Source: Methanomassiliicoccales archaeon RumEn M1 (lineage in GTDB: Archaea; Thermoplasmatota; Thermoplasmata; Methanomassiliicoccales; Methanomassiliicoccaceae). Taken from it: a stretch of DNA of 54,080 nt. The notes beneath the pieces are model-generated. The model did not search any database and was not told the DNA's origin. It was given only the letters and a program-made list of their open reading frames with translations. Positions 1 to 7,637 of this stretch are shown here, piece after piece; the stretch's first letter is position 1; the number at the start of each line of letters is the position of its first letter. The stretch covers positions 1 through 54,080 of the forward strand of contig LJKK01000172.1 in assembly GCA_001421185.1 (NCBI GenBank), read 5' to 3'. The position numbers and the translations under genes are program-made.

Positions 1-1
1 A

Positions 2-121
2 AGCCAGAAGGGCGAGTATATTGTATGGTTTTCCCTCACGATACATAATAATTTACCCGGCATCGCCGATGTGACGCCACTGATGGCACTCTCCGAGGCC
101 CAGCTGAAAAAACTCCCTTGA
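2..121 (+). CDS. C-terminal end of an unidentified protein (truncated by window edge)
   Basis: The window opens inside an open frame that reads 39 codons from base 2 to a TGA at 119-121. It ends in a plausible amphipathic tail (ADVTPLMALSEAQLKKLP). The composition looks like coding sequence, but there is too little of it to name a family. The 5' part lies outside the window. No other frame here is as convincing. This is inferred from amino-acid texture only. Confidence 0.45.
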   Translation, partial: SQKGEYIVWFSLTIHNNLPGIADVTPLMALSEAQLKKLP

Positions 122-389
122 TAAAAATCAGTTTGGCAGTTATGGAAGTGATGTGGCGCCTTATCGATGAGGGTCTATAGCCGCCCCCCCTGGCATTCTT
201 GACTAAGATGTTGGGATTCACACGGGTTCGCTCCAGTAGTTTGTCTGTGGCGTCACTTAGCCCGTGGATGATATAGAGTATCGAGATCGACCGACTGGCT
301 GGGCGACGTGGAATCTCCGCTCACCTATGTGCTCAATTTGATGAGTCCTAATAGCTGGCTAGGCTGATGACCTGGACCTTAAGGACGCC

Positions 390-578
390 TTACTCACGGA
401 TATACTCCATTAACTGCCCGAGCGACCCTCGTTAGGGCCCCCTTCACAAGTTGGTGCTCGAGTCCTCGATACAGATGATGCCCACACACTCGTAGCTCCT
501 CGGGATGTTTTTAAATCTATATGCCGCTATGACGTCTGGCCTGGTGCCTTTAGGCATCAGGTTCGTTTCGTCACTCAT
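390..578 (-). pseudogene. Possible small gene with frame breaks, unknown function
   Basis: On the minus strand an ATG at 578 opens 44 protein-like codons (starting MSDETNLMPKGTRPDVIAAY) that end at a TGA at 444-446. One extra base near 447-449 would continue the protein as NLVKGALTR. A second correction nearby leads into a segment ending QLMEYIRE and a TAA at 390-392. The reading needs two opposite single-base corrections, so it could be a decayed gene, an error-rich stretch or chance. I do not recognise a family. Confidence 0.25.
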
Positions 579-579
579 G

Positions 580-593
580 GCATTTATAAATGC
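580..593. repeat. 14-bp perfect palindrome GCATTTATAAATGC
   Basis: A perfect inverted repeat with a TATA-like core (TTTATAAA) sits just upstream of the ATG at 578 on the minus strand. It is too close to that ATG to act as a normal archaeal TATA box for it. It could be an operator or chance. Confidence 0.35.
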
Positions 594-696
594 GGTATTC
601 GAATGAGGGCATGAATAGCCTAAATCTCTTCACTGAGCGTTATTTTCGCTAATTTACCAGATGCTGTCCACCTTTCTATGTGTCAGGTCGGTCACC

Positions 697-1077
697 TCAG
701 GAGAGCAACATGGCGAGCCACCGGCCGGCAAGAGCGCCTACCACACATATGCCGCCATTTAGGAATATATTGAACAGAGCGGCCCCGAACCGTTCGGATA
801 TCAGCAGCCCAACGGTGTCCAGGCTGAATGATGACATGGTGGTGAAGCCTCCGAAGATGCCGACGAACAAGAATATCTTGATCAAAGGGGGCAGCTCCGC
901 GCCGAGACTGGAGAAGAAGATCATCGAGATCAGGAGGCTTCCAATGAAGTTCACCGCGAAAGTGCCCCACGGGAAATCATGGGCGCCGATGTAATCCTGG
1001 ACGAGATATCGTGTGATGCTGCCGATCGCGCCGCCTAGTCCGACGATAACAATGATCTTGAGCTCCTCGGAAACCAC
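697..1077 (-). CDS. crcB: Fluoride exporter CrcB/FluC family
   Basis: A 126-residue membrane protein of the Fluc family, which forms dimeric fluoride channels that let fluoride out of the cell. Family marks are visible: a GGAIGSITRY segment near residues 15-24, GTFAVNFIGS near 39-48, and the central GGFTTMSSFSLD motif near 76-87. Four hydrophobic segments fit the usual 120-130 residue length. The frame begins with GTG at 1075-1077; no strong ribosome binding site is seen. The gene stands alone and its upstream region is AT-rich. I looked for a fluoride riboswitch and could not support one. Confidence 0.9.
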   Translation of the reverse strand: MVSEELKIIVIVGLGGAIGSITRYLVQDYIGAHDFPWGTFAVNFIGSLLISMIFFSSLGAELPPLIKIFLFVGIFGGFTTMSSFSLDTVGLLISERFGAALFNIFLNGGICVVGALAGRWLAMLLS

Positions 1078-1395
1078 GAACCGTGAAGGTGTTCCTTGAT
1101 ATAATCTTCACACACCAACACAAAATCATCGCACATTATAATATAATGATAGTAACTTTACACACAATAACAATAAATGTTGATGCAAATGTGTTCGGTA
1201 TTGGACTTGATAGTCTGTTGTAAGACGATGGATTATAAGTGCTCACCCGGAACAGAAAGGCGATCTGCGGCATGAGGGCCGCTTTTTCGGACCCTGGTCA
1301 CTTGATGGTAAAATCAAAACGGTAGAATCGACAAAATATTGTTGCAAACCGGAACTTTTACGATTTAGTAATGAATGATAGGGAGGAGTGATAAC
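1078..1395. other. AT-rich divergent intergenic region
   Basis: About 318 bp separate the divergent crcB gene and the ACT-MBL gene. It contains a very AT-rich block (about 1120-1175, with TATAATATAATG-like sequence) suited to promoters, and a GC hairpin followed by five T at 1267-1287. No open frame here looks coding. Confidence 0.5.
1267..1287 (+). terminator. Hairpin plus T-run ahead of the ACT-MBL gene
   Basis: The arms GCGGC (1267-1271) and GCCGC (1278-1282) flank a 6-base loop and are followed directly by TTTTT. The shape resembles a terminator or attenuator on the plus strand, about 110 bp upstream of the next gene. In archaea, T-runs alone can terminate, so the functional reading is an inference. 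Confidence 0.3.
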
Positions 1396-2919
1396 TTGAT
1401 CACTTTCTCATTCATCGCCCGCATGCCCGATGATCCGGGAGCCCTTCATCGGGCCGCCGCCATCATAAAGAGCCATGGCGGCAACATCCGCCGCGTTGAC
1501 TATGATCGACGGATCGATCCACACACAGTGTTCTTCGAGGGCGAGGCTCCCGAGGGAGCGCCGGAAGCGATCCGCATAGATCTCCAACGCGTTGGCTACT
1601 TGCAGGAGAACCTTATCACTCTACGTTTCCTCAAGTTCCACGTATACCTTCCTGACGAACCGGGCCAGCTGTTCAATTTCCTCGGACATACGACCGGCGT
1701 CGGCGTCAACATAGCGTTCCTGGACTATGATCGCAAAGGTAAGTACCCCGGCCGCCTGACCGTCTCGCTGACGCTGGAGAACGACCAGGTGGCCGACCGA
1801 CTGCTGGAGGACCTCAAGCAGCACTATCGTCTCGAGATCCTGGAATACGATTCCACCGGCAAGAGGCTGGACGATACCGTCTTCTACATACGTTTTGCCC
1901 AAGAGCTGAGGGAGATCATCGGTGAGGCCGAGGACGAGTTCCTGATGCGCCTGCTGCAGGACAGCAACCACATCGCGCAGGAGCTGACATCCAGGGATAT
2001 GGATCCCAGGGTGGTGTTCGACAGCATCCTGCAGACCGGGCGGACCCTCAGGCAGACCACAGAGGGCAACTTCTATGCCGACGTGCAGAAGGTCTCATTC
2101 AATGACGGGGCGGAGCTCTACTGCTTCCAAATGCCCTGCGGCGGGTCGGTCTATGTACTGCAGAACGAGCGCGAGAGGGTGATGTTCGACACCGGTTTCG
2201 GCATCTACCACTGGGAGATCATGGATATGCTCACCCACTATGGCGTCGACTGCGCCAGGCTGTCTCGCATCTATATCACCCATGCCGACGCCGACCATTG
2301 CGGGGGCGCGGCAATGTTCGATGCCCCCTCGGTCCTGCATCCTGGAAGCATCGAGATCATCAGGAACTCCAACCGCGCCTACAACTCCATCATGCAGTCG
2401 TCCATCCTGGGCGAGGTCTATACCAAACTGATCAATCTCTTCTCCCACTTCCAGCCGCCGACGAGGGTCGAGGTTCTGCCGACCAAGCCGCTCCGGATGC
2501 GCGGGGAGCTTCCGGTCATCGCGGAGTTCGAGGCCGCCGGGAGGCACTTTGAGGTACTGGAATCACTGGGAGGGCATCTGCACGGGCAGGTCTTCTTCCT
2601 CGCGCCCGATGACGGGCTGCTGTTCACTGGCGATACCATGATCAACTTCGCCTCGTTCACTCCCGAGAGGGAGGAGTTCTCCTCGCTGGCCGACACCCTC
2701 ATGACCTCCGTCAACGTCGACAGCGAGCTTGCCCGGAGGGAGAGGAAGGCATTGATGGACCTGGCAGCAGAGATCGACGCATCTCTGGCGTCAAAGGGCC
2801 GCCGACTGCTGCTCTGTTGCGGCCACGGCGCCATCTCTACATTGGAGGGCAAGAAGCTGGTCGCCTACGGCGAGATCGAGAGGTACCACAGCGACCCGAT
2901 GCACTATCCAATGAAATGA
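1396..2919 (+). CDS. Two ACT domains fused to a metallo-beta-lactamase-fold hydrolase
   Basis: The N-terminal ~160 residues contain two ACT-like units, a small-molecule (often amino-acid) binding fold; each has the family pattern PDDPGAL or PDEPGQL followed by a glycine-containing loop. A linker leads to a metallo-beta-lactamase fold with the metal motif HADADHCGG, a later FTGDT aspartate and a CCGHG histidine near the end. It is therefore probably a metal-dependent hydrolase under ligand control; the substrate is unknown. The frame is open from ATG 1375, but GGGAGGAGTG at 1380-1389 is well spaced for the TTG at 1396, which I prefer. Its stop directly abuts the stop of the convergent histidine kinase gene. 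Confidence 0.8.
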   Translation: MITFSFIARMPDDPGALHRAAAIIKSHGGNIRRVDYDRRIDPHTVFFEGEAPEGAPEAIRIDLQRVGYLQENLITLRFLKFHVYLPDEPGQLFNFLGHTTGVGVNIAFLDYDRKGKYPGRLTVSLTLENDQVADRLLEDLKQHYRLEILEYDSTGKRLDDTVFYIRFAQELREIIGEAEDEFLMRLLQDSNHIAQELTSRDMDPRVVFDSILQTGRTLRQTTEGNFYADVQKVSFNDGAELYCFQMPCGGSVYVLQNERERVMFDTGFGIYHWEIMDMLTHYGVDCARLSRIYITHADADHCGGAAMFDAPSVLHPGSIEIIRNSNRAYNSIMQSSILGEVYTKLINLFSHFQPPTRVEVLPTKPLRMRGELPVIAEFEAAGRHFEVLESLGGHLHGQVFFLAPDDGLLFTGDTMINFASFTPEREEFSSLADTLMTSVNVDSELARRERKALMDLAAEIDASLASKGRRLLLCCGHGAISTLEGKKLVAYGEIERYHSDPMHYPMK

Positions 2920-4872
2920 TCATACAGTCCGCGGCATAGCGGCGTTCGCCGCTGGTATAAGCACCACGAACCTTGCACCCTGCGCATGGTCGCCGGGAAC
3001 GCGATCGTCGGCCCAGATGCGGCCGCCGAACATCTCCAGCACGGTCCTCGCCAGATATAGTCCGAGACCATGGCCGGAAGCGACAGTGCTGCCCCTCTGC
3101 ATCCTGTTGAACAACGTCCTCTTCACATCATCCGGTATGCCTGGTCCGGTGTCGGTGATGTCCACTCGCACGAACTCCTTTCCTTCTTCCGCGTACCGGC
3201 CTACGATGATGTCGATGTCCACCGGTCCACTGGAATGCTTGATCGCGTTCCCGACGAGATTGTCGAAGACGTCCTTGAGAAGAGCGTTCGCCGACACCAG
3301 CGCCCTTTCGCCCGGCTGAAAGGAGATGCGCACCTGGCTCGACGGATCGTTTCGATAGGTCGAGGTCACCTCCTCGATCATTCGGCCCACATCGAGGACA
3401 GTCCGTTGCACAGCCTGCTCCTCCGCCTTCTGGAGCGTGCGGACGTTCTCGACCAACCGGGCGATGTCGTCCAACAACGCTCTGCTGGACCTAGCTAAGC
3501 GGAGGGCCTTCTCGTCCAGCCCGCCTTTCTTCAACAGCAGCTCCAGATATCCCTTGGCGCCGGCGTTCAAGTTGTTGACATCGTGGGAGAGCAGGTCGAG
3601 GTACAGCTCCATATGGCCCCTGGCCTCGTTGGCCCGCCGTTCCGCCTCCATCTGTGCGGTGATGTCCGAGAACGCGATCACCGCGCCATTGATCTCTCCC
3701 CCATCGATTATTGGGCTGGCCGATCCCATCACCGTCCTGATGCTGCCGTCCTTCGCCCTGATGTCGGTCAACGCTCCATATATGCGCTCTCCGCGAAGCG
3801 CCTTGACGACCGGCCACTCGTCCTCCTTGATCTTCTCCCCCGTATCGGACCATCTGCCCTCCAGCCTGGATGCATCGGCGGATATGTTACCGGAAGAAGG
3901 GTCGACGAACGATCTCAGGGTGTCGTTCGCCATGATGATGTCGCCTTTCCGGTCGATCACCATGATCGCTATGGGCATGGTCTCCAGGACGGTCTGAAGT
4001 CGATACCTTTCCATGTCTGCGTGCCTCACCAGTTCCTCGATCTGCCGTCGATCCTCTACTTGAGCGGTCACATCGCTGGCGATGACCATGAGCTCTCCGC
4101 CTGTGCTCCCGCTGAAGGGTGTGACGTGGACGTTCCAGTATATCGTGTCGCCGCTGGACAGGTGAATAGGCACCTCCTTCTCGGTGTACACCTCGCCGGA
4201 GCGATAGGCTTCGTCGATGACCTTCCGGATTCTTTCCGATACCTCCTTCGGCATGGCATCCATGATCCTCTGGAAGTCCACTTCCCCCTTGGTCAACCTC
4301 CTGAAGGGCTCGTTGACCAATGACAGCTTGAGGTCAGGATAGGTGAGGAGGGCGATGGCTGCGGGGGAGTGCTCCACCACCTGCTGCATGATGGTGTCGG
4401 TGTCGAGGGTCGAACCGATGGTCTCCTGCAAAACGTTGAGGGCTTCGCTCAATCGACGGCCCTCCAGCTGCTCGGTGATGTCGTTCAGGGATACCGCCAC
4501 CGCACGAACATCCCCTTCCTTACCATGAAGGGGGACCATCTCGTAGGCAAGGGTGCGTCCGTCGGGCGAGGGGCGCACCAGGCCGCGCGTGACCGCTCGT
4601 TCCCGCAACGTCCGGGCGAACGCCTCTCGAGCCTTCCTCTCTTCCGGAGGAGAGAGGATGGTGGACCACCAAGCTCCCTCCCGTGCCTCTATGGGCGGGA
4701 GGGGCAGCGCACCCTCGGCCGCCGGGTTGACCATGGTCAGTTTGCCATTGCGGTCCAATATGATTACCGGGTGTGCGGTCTGCGCGTAATATTCCTTGAC
4801 CAGACAGGTATCTAGATCAACGTATTCGCAACCTTTAGATGTCCTTGTCCGTTCGAGCTTGGGACCATCCAA
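2920..4872 (-). CDS. PAS-domain sensor histidine kinase
   Basis: A 650-residue, apparently soluble kinase with no clear membrane segment. Three PAS-like sensor modules lie near residues 25-135, 155-275 and 290-415, each ending in a DIT or DVTAQ-type junction. The kinase core follows: an H-box with LLSHDVNNL (histidine near 429), an N-box DNLVGNAIKHS, a G1 box DTGPGIPDD and a G2 box GHGLGLYLAR. It should autophosphorylate in response to a cytoplasmic signal such as redox state or a ligand. No response regulator is adjacent, so its partner is unknown. The ATG at 4872 has GGGGGAGAG about 7 bases upstream, and an AT-rich promoter-like block (TATAATATATTAT) lies near 4904-4918. Confidence 0.9.
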   Translation of the reverse strand: MDGPKLERTRTSKGCEYVDLDTCLVKEYYAQTAHPVIILDRNGKLTMVNPAAEGALPLPPIEAREGAWWSTILSPPEERKAREAFARTLRERAVTRGLVRPSPDGRTLAYEMVPLHGKEGDVRAVAVSLNDITEQLEGRRLSEALNVLQETIGSTLDTDTIMQQVVEHSPAAIALLTYPDLKLSLVNEPFRRLTKGEVDFQRIMDAMPKEVSERIRKVIDEAYRSGEVYTEKEVPIHLSSGDTIYWNVHVTPFSGSTGGELMVIASDVTAQVEDRRQIEELVRHADMERYRLQTVLETMPIAIMVIDRKGDIIMANDTLRSFVDPSSGNISADASRLEGRWSDTGEKIKEDEWPVVKALRGERIYGALTDIRAKDGSIRTVMGSASPIIDGGEINGAVIAFSDITAQMEAERRANEARGHMELYLDLLSHDVNNLNAGAKGYLELLLKKGGLDEKALRLARSSRALLDDIARLVENVRTLQKAEEQAVQRTVLDVGRMIEEVTSTYRNDPSSQVRISFQPGERALVSANALLKDVFDNLVGNAIKHSSGPVDIDIIVGRYAEEGKEFVRVDITDTGPGIPDDVKRTLFNRMQRGSTVASGHGLGLYLARTVLEMFGGRIWADDRVPGDHAQGARFVVLIPAANAAMPRTV

Positions 4873-4961
4873 CGCTCTCCCCCATTTCCGTTTGCATTCT
4901 CCGATATAATATATTATCTAGAGACCGTATATTATGGCCATTCCAGCACCCTATCGCCGGG

Positions 4962-5324
4962 TCAGTCACGTAACGCTCCGACCACCGGGAACCGTTCTAG
5001 GACCTCCTCACCGTGAGGCGCGAAGTCCATGTCCCCGGTGAGGTCATCGCCGGCAGCGTGGGCGAACTGGTGCTCTCCCTCGGGCCACATGGCACTGGTC
5101 GAGACGTCGTACACTTTCCCTTTATAGGCAACGTACGTGGGACGGCCGTCTCGGCCGTTGTATGTTGCAAGCTCGCTTCGGCTGAACGTCCTGTCCGGAG
5201 AGGGGGTTCGCGTGTCCATGACATACCGAGGGGAGCGCCTTCCAGCTAAGCCTTGTGGTGCCGTTACCCTGCCTCCATGAGCGCGCTCAAGGGCCATCAG
5301 GACCTGCCTGGAGTCCATGCCCAT
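4962..5324 (-). CDS. Cytochrome b5-like heme/steroid-binding domain protein
   Basis: The C-terminal ~75 residues match the small cytochrome b5-like heme/steroid-binding family: FSRSELATYNGRDGRPTYVA, then YKGKVYDVS, then EHQFAHAAG and a late HGEEVL segment. The two histidine-containing segments correspond to the usual heme-ligand positions, although the classical HPGG is not conserved. The first ~40 residues are basic and have no family match, so an internal start (ATG at 5219) is possible. It follows the SnoaL-like gene by 12 bases on the same strand and is probably cotranscribed. It may carry heme for electron transfer; the partner is unknown. Confidence 0.75.
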   Translation of the reverse strand: MGMDSRQVLMALERAHGGRVTAPQGLAGRRSPRYVMDTRTPSPDRTFSRSELATYNGRDGRPTYVAYKGKVYDVSTSAMWPEGEHQFAHAAGDDLTGDMDFAPHGEEVLERFPVVGALRD

Positions 5325-5336
5325 GATGTTGGTGGC

Positions 5337-5798
5337 TCAAGCGTCCTCGTTGGTCAACAGATCGTCGTCCGACGGGATCATTTCCAGCTGACGGAGCAGA
5401 CCAGGCAGGTCGACCATGTCCCAGTGCTCCACGATCTTGCCGTCCTTGAGCCGATAGGCGTCGAGCTGCCATATCTCGAACCTCTTCCCCGTCGGACGTC
5501 TCCCCCGGAACATCCCCTGATGAGTGCCCGTCACCTTCGAGCGCACCCATACCATGTCCCTCTCGGCGACCGCATCCTGGACCTCGTATCTCAGGTCGGG
5601 AAAGGCCGAGTACCAAGAGGCCATGGCCAGCTGGAAGGCGGGCCAACCATCTTCAAGATCGAGCATGCTATGTTGCCTCACGTCGTAGGCGAGCAGTTCG
5701 TCGGCGTGATCGAGGTCCCCGGTGTTGAGGAACTCATCGTAGAATCGCAGTACCAGCAATCTGTTCTCTTCCGGGTGTTCCGTGATGGTCGTTGCCAT
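5337..5798 (-). CDS. SnoaL-like / ester cyclase-like protein
   Basis: A 153-residue protein of the SnoaL-like (NTF2-like fold) family. Visible marks are an N-terminal helix with RFYDEFLNTGDLDHADELL, the WYSAFPDLRYEVQDAVAE strand segment, GTHQGMFRGRRPTGK, and the FEIWQLDAYRLKDGKIVEHW strand that lines the pocket. Members bind or cyclise small ligands, but many are uncharacterised, so no substrate is proposed. The frame extends upstream to 5948, but I chose the ATG at 5798 because the family homology begins immediately after it. It is divergent from the phenylacetate-CoA ligase gene and precedes the cytochrome b5-like gene. Confidence 0.8.
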   Translation of the reverse strand: MATTITEHPEENRLLVLRFYDEFLNTGDLDHADELLAYDVRQHSMLDLEDGWPAFQLAMASWYSAFPDLRYEVQDAVAERDMVWVRSKVTGTHQGMFRGRRPTGKRFEIWQLDAYRLKDGKIVEHWDMVDLPGLLRQLEMIPSDDDLLTNEDA

Positions 5799-5880
5799 GA
5801 TGATGACGTCGGAGCGGCCGATAGATAAACATCGTGCACTGCGATCAGACCTAATTCGAGCAAACGCTATAATACTGACC

Positions 5881-5897
5881 GTGCTATCCTCTAGCAC
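5881..5897. promoter_or_regulatory. Inverted repeat before the phenylacetate-CoA ligase start
   Basis: The perfect arms GTGCTA and TAGCAC, separated by TCCTC, sit just upstream of the ribosome binding site AGGTGA (5901-5906). This could be an operator or a leader hairpin controlling the operon; no regulator is known. Confidence 0.35.
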
Positions 5898-5910
5898 TCC
5901 AGGTGAACAA

Positions 5911-7212
5911 ATGACATGCTGGGACCCCCGAACCGAGGAGATATCCAAGGCTGATCTGCAGGCCCTTCAGTACAGGCACCTAAAGACCTTGGTGTACAAG
6001 CTATACTCCTTCTCTCGATTCTACCATGATCGCATGAAGGCCGCGAACGTCCACCCTGACGACATCCGCTCGCTCGACGACATCGTCAAGTTGCCCTTCA
6101 TGTACAAGAAGGACCTCCGGGACAACTACCCAGACAAGATGTTCATGGGCGGCCAGGACGAACTGGTCCGTTATCACGTGTCGTCCGGAACCACCGGCAA
6201 ACCGACCGTGGTCGGCTATACCCAGCACGACCTCGATAACTGGGCGGTCTCGGTCGCCAGGGCGCTCACGTCCATAGGCCTGGGCCGCAAGGACATCATC
6301 CAGATCAGCTACGGCTACGGCCTCTTCACCGGTGGCCTCGGACTGCATTACGGGGCCGAGCGCATCGGCGCCACCGTCGTTCCTGCCTCGGTCGGCAACA
6401 CCGAGCGGCAGATCGAGCTCATCCATGACCTGAAGGTGTCTGCCATCTGTTGCACTCCCTCCTACATGCTCCATCTAGCCGAGACGGCCGAGAGGATGGG
6501 AGTGGACATCAACCGGGACACCAGGCTCCGAACCGCGGTGCTGGGGGCCGAGCCCTGGTCGGAGAAGATGCGGAACCGCATCCAGGAGCTCACGGGCGTG
6601 AAGGCCTACGACATCTACGGCACGTCCGAGCTTTCAGGGCCGCTGTTCACCGAGTGCACCGAGCAGAATGGCATCCACGTATGGGGCGACCTCGCTTACG
6701 TGGAGGTGCTCGACCCTGAGACGGGAGAGCAGCTCGGTCCCGGGGAGACGGGGGAACTGGTCGTCACCATGCTTCAGAAGGAGGCGCTCCCGATGGTCCG
6801 CTATCGCATCGGCGACCTGACGTCCTATGATGATTCCACCTGTCCATGCGGGCGCTCCCATGTCCGCATCTCGCGCATCGCCGGTCGGGTCGACGACATG
6901 CTTATCATCCGCGGAATCAATGTCTTCCCGTCCCAGGTGGAGCATGCCCTGTTGACCATACCGGAGCTGGGTGAGCACTTCCAGATCGAGGTGGACCGCA
7001 AGGGCGCGCTGGACACCATGCTGGTGCGGGTGGAGCTGAAGCCCACGGCCTTCTCGGACAAGATCGACGACATGATATCCCTGAAGCAACGGGTGGCCCA
7101 CACGCTCCATGGCATACTGAACATTTCCGCCGATGTAGAGTTGGTGGGGCCGGGGACGTTGACGCGGTTTGAGGGCAAGGCCAAGAGGGTGTTGGACAGG
7201 AGGAGCATCTGA
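5911..7212 (+). CDS. paaK: Phenylacetate-CoA ligase family enzyme
   Basis: A 433-residue adenylate-forming enzyme that activates an aryl acid (phenylacetate or an indole- or aryl-acetate) to its CoA thioester with ATP. The AMP-binding loop VSSGTTGKPTVVGYT, the YDIYGTSELSGP motif, MVRYRIGDLT, a Cys-rich CPCGRSH segment typical of PaaK, and the C-terminal RGINVFPSQVE and RFEGKAKRV (catalytic lysine region) are all present. The length is typical. The ATG at 5911 is preceded by AGGTGA; the frame is open further upstream but lacks homology. The stop overlaps the start of the next gene (TGATG). The downstream ACT protein is a common PaaK partner in archaea. Confidence 0.9.
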   Translation: MTCWDPRTEEISKADLQALQYRHLKTLVYKLYSFSRFYHDRMKAANVHPDDIRSLDDIVKLPFMYKKDLRDNYPDKMFMGGQDELVRYHVSSGTTGKPTVVGYTQHDLDNWAVSVARALTSIGLGRKDIIQISYGYGLFTGGLGLHYGAERIGATVVPASVGNTERQIELIHDLKVSAICCTPSYMLHLAETAERMGVDINRDTRLRTAVLGAEPWSEKMRNRIQELTGVKAYDIYGTSELSGPLFTECTEQNGIHVWGDLAYVEVLDPETGEQLGPGETGELVVTMLQKEALPMVRYRIGDLTSYDDSTCPCGRSHVRISRIAGRVDDMLIIRGINVFPSQVEHALLTIPELGEHFQIEVDRKGALDTMLVRVELKPTAFSDKIDDMISLKQRVAHTLHGILNISADVELVGPGTLTRFEGKAKRVLDRRSI

Positions 7213-7637
7213 TGAGCTATACTATCAAGCAGATATCGATCTTTGCCGAGAACAAGCCCGGCCGGCTGGCCGCCATCGCCGACGCGCTCGAGGAGGAGAA
7301 GGTCAACATCTATGCGTTCTCGATCGCCGAGGCCAGCGGGTTCGGTATCATCCGGGCACTGGTCAGCGATCCCGAGAAGGCGTACAAGAAGCTCACCGAC
7401 CTCGGTTATGCAGTGTCGTTCACCAACGTCATCGGGGTCAAGATGCGCGACGAGCCCGGCGGCCTGAAGGATATCGCGCGCATCATGGGGAGCGCCGGGA
7501 TCAACATCGAATACGCGTATGCCTACTCCGGCAAGAAGGAGGCCGTCCTGGTGGTCCGGGTCGATCAGGTCGAGGATGCCATCAAGGCGCTCCAGGCCCA
7601 TGGCGGCCGCCTGCTGGAAGAGAAGGAACTGGCCTGA
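7212..7637 (+). CDS. Tandem ACT-domain protein
   Basis: A 141-residue protein made of two consecutive ACT modules. The first (about residues 4-68) begins IKQISIFAENKPGRL, and the second (about 70-138) contains GVKMRDEPGGLKDIARIM. ACT modules bind amino acids or related small ligands and regulate partner enzymes. Genes of this kind often sit directly after phenylacetate-CoA ligase genes in archaea and anaerobic bacteria, where they may sense aromatic amino-acid metabolites. The gene overlaps the previous stop by one base and the next start by one base, so the three genes form a tightly coupled operon. Confidence 0.85.
   Translation: MSYTIKQISIFAENKPGRLAAIADALEEEKVNIYAFSIAEASGFGIIRALVSDPEKAYKKLTDLGYAVSFTNVIGVKMRDEPGGLKDIARIMGSAGINIEYAYAYSGKKEAVLVVRVDQVEDAIKALQAHGGRLLEEKELA

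Larger units (their letters stand above)
122..696. other. Gene-poor, lower-GC stretch with a possible decayed small gene
   Basis: No intact gene of normal size is visible here, and the base composition is clearly more AT-rich than the rest of the window. The only coding-like signal is the minus-strand segment 390-578 described separately. There are also a C7 run near 184-190 and a 14-bp palindrome at 580-593. Otherwise I see nothing that I can assign. Confidence 0.5.

Noticed and set aside
1078-1300. Fluoride riboswitch upstream of crcB
   Set aside because: GCGATG-like sequences occur on both strands, but the pairing needed for the fluoride aptamer pseudoknot is not seen. The clear hairpin is on the opposite strand to crcB.
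7169-7636. N-terminal extension of the S66 peptidase frame
   Set aside because: This part is an out-of-frame reading of the PaaK end and the ACT gene; the true start ATG 7637 overlaps the ACT stop.
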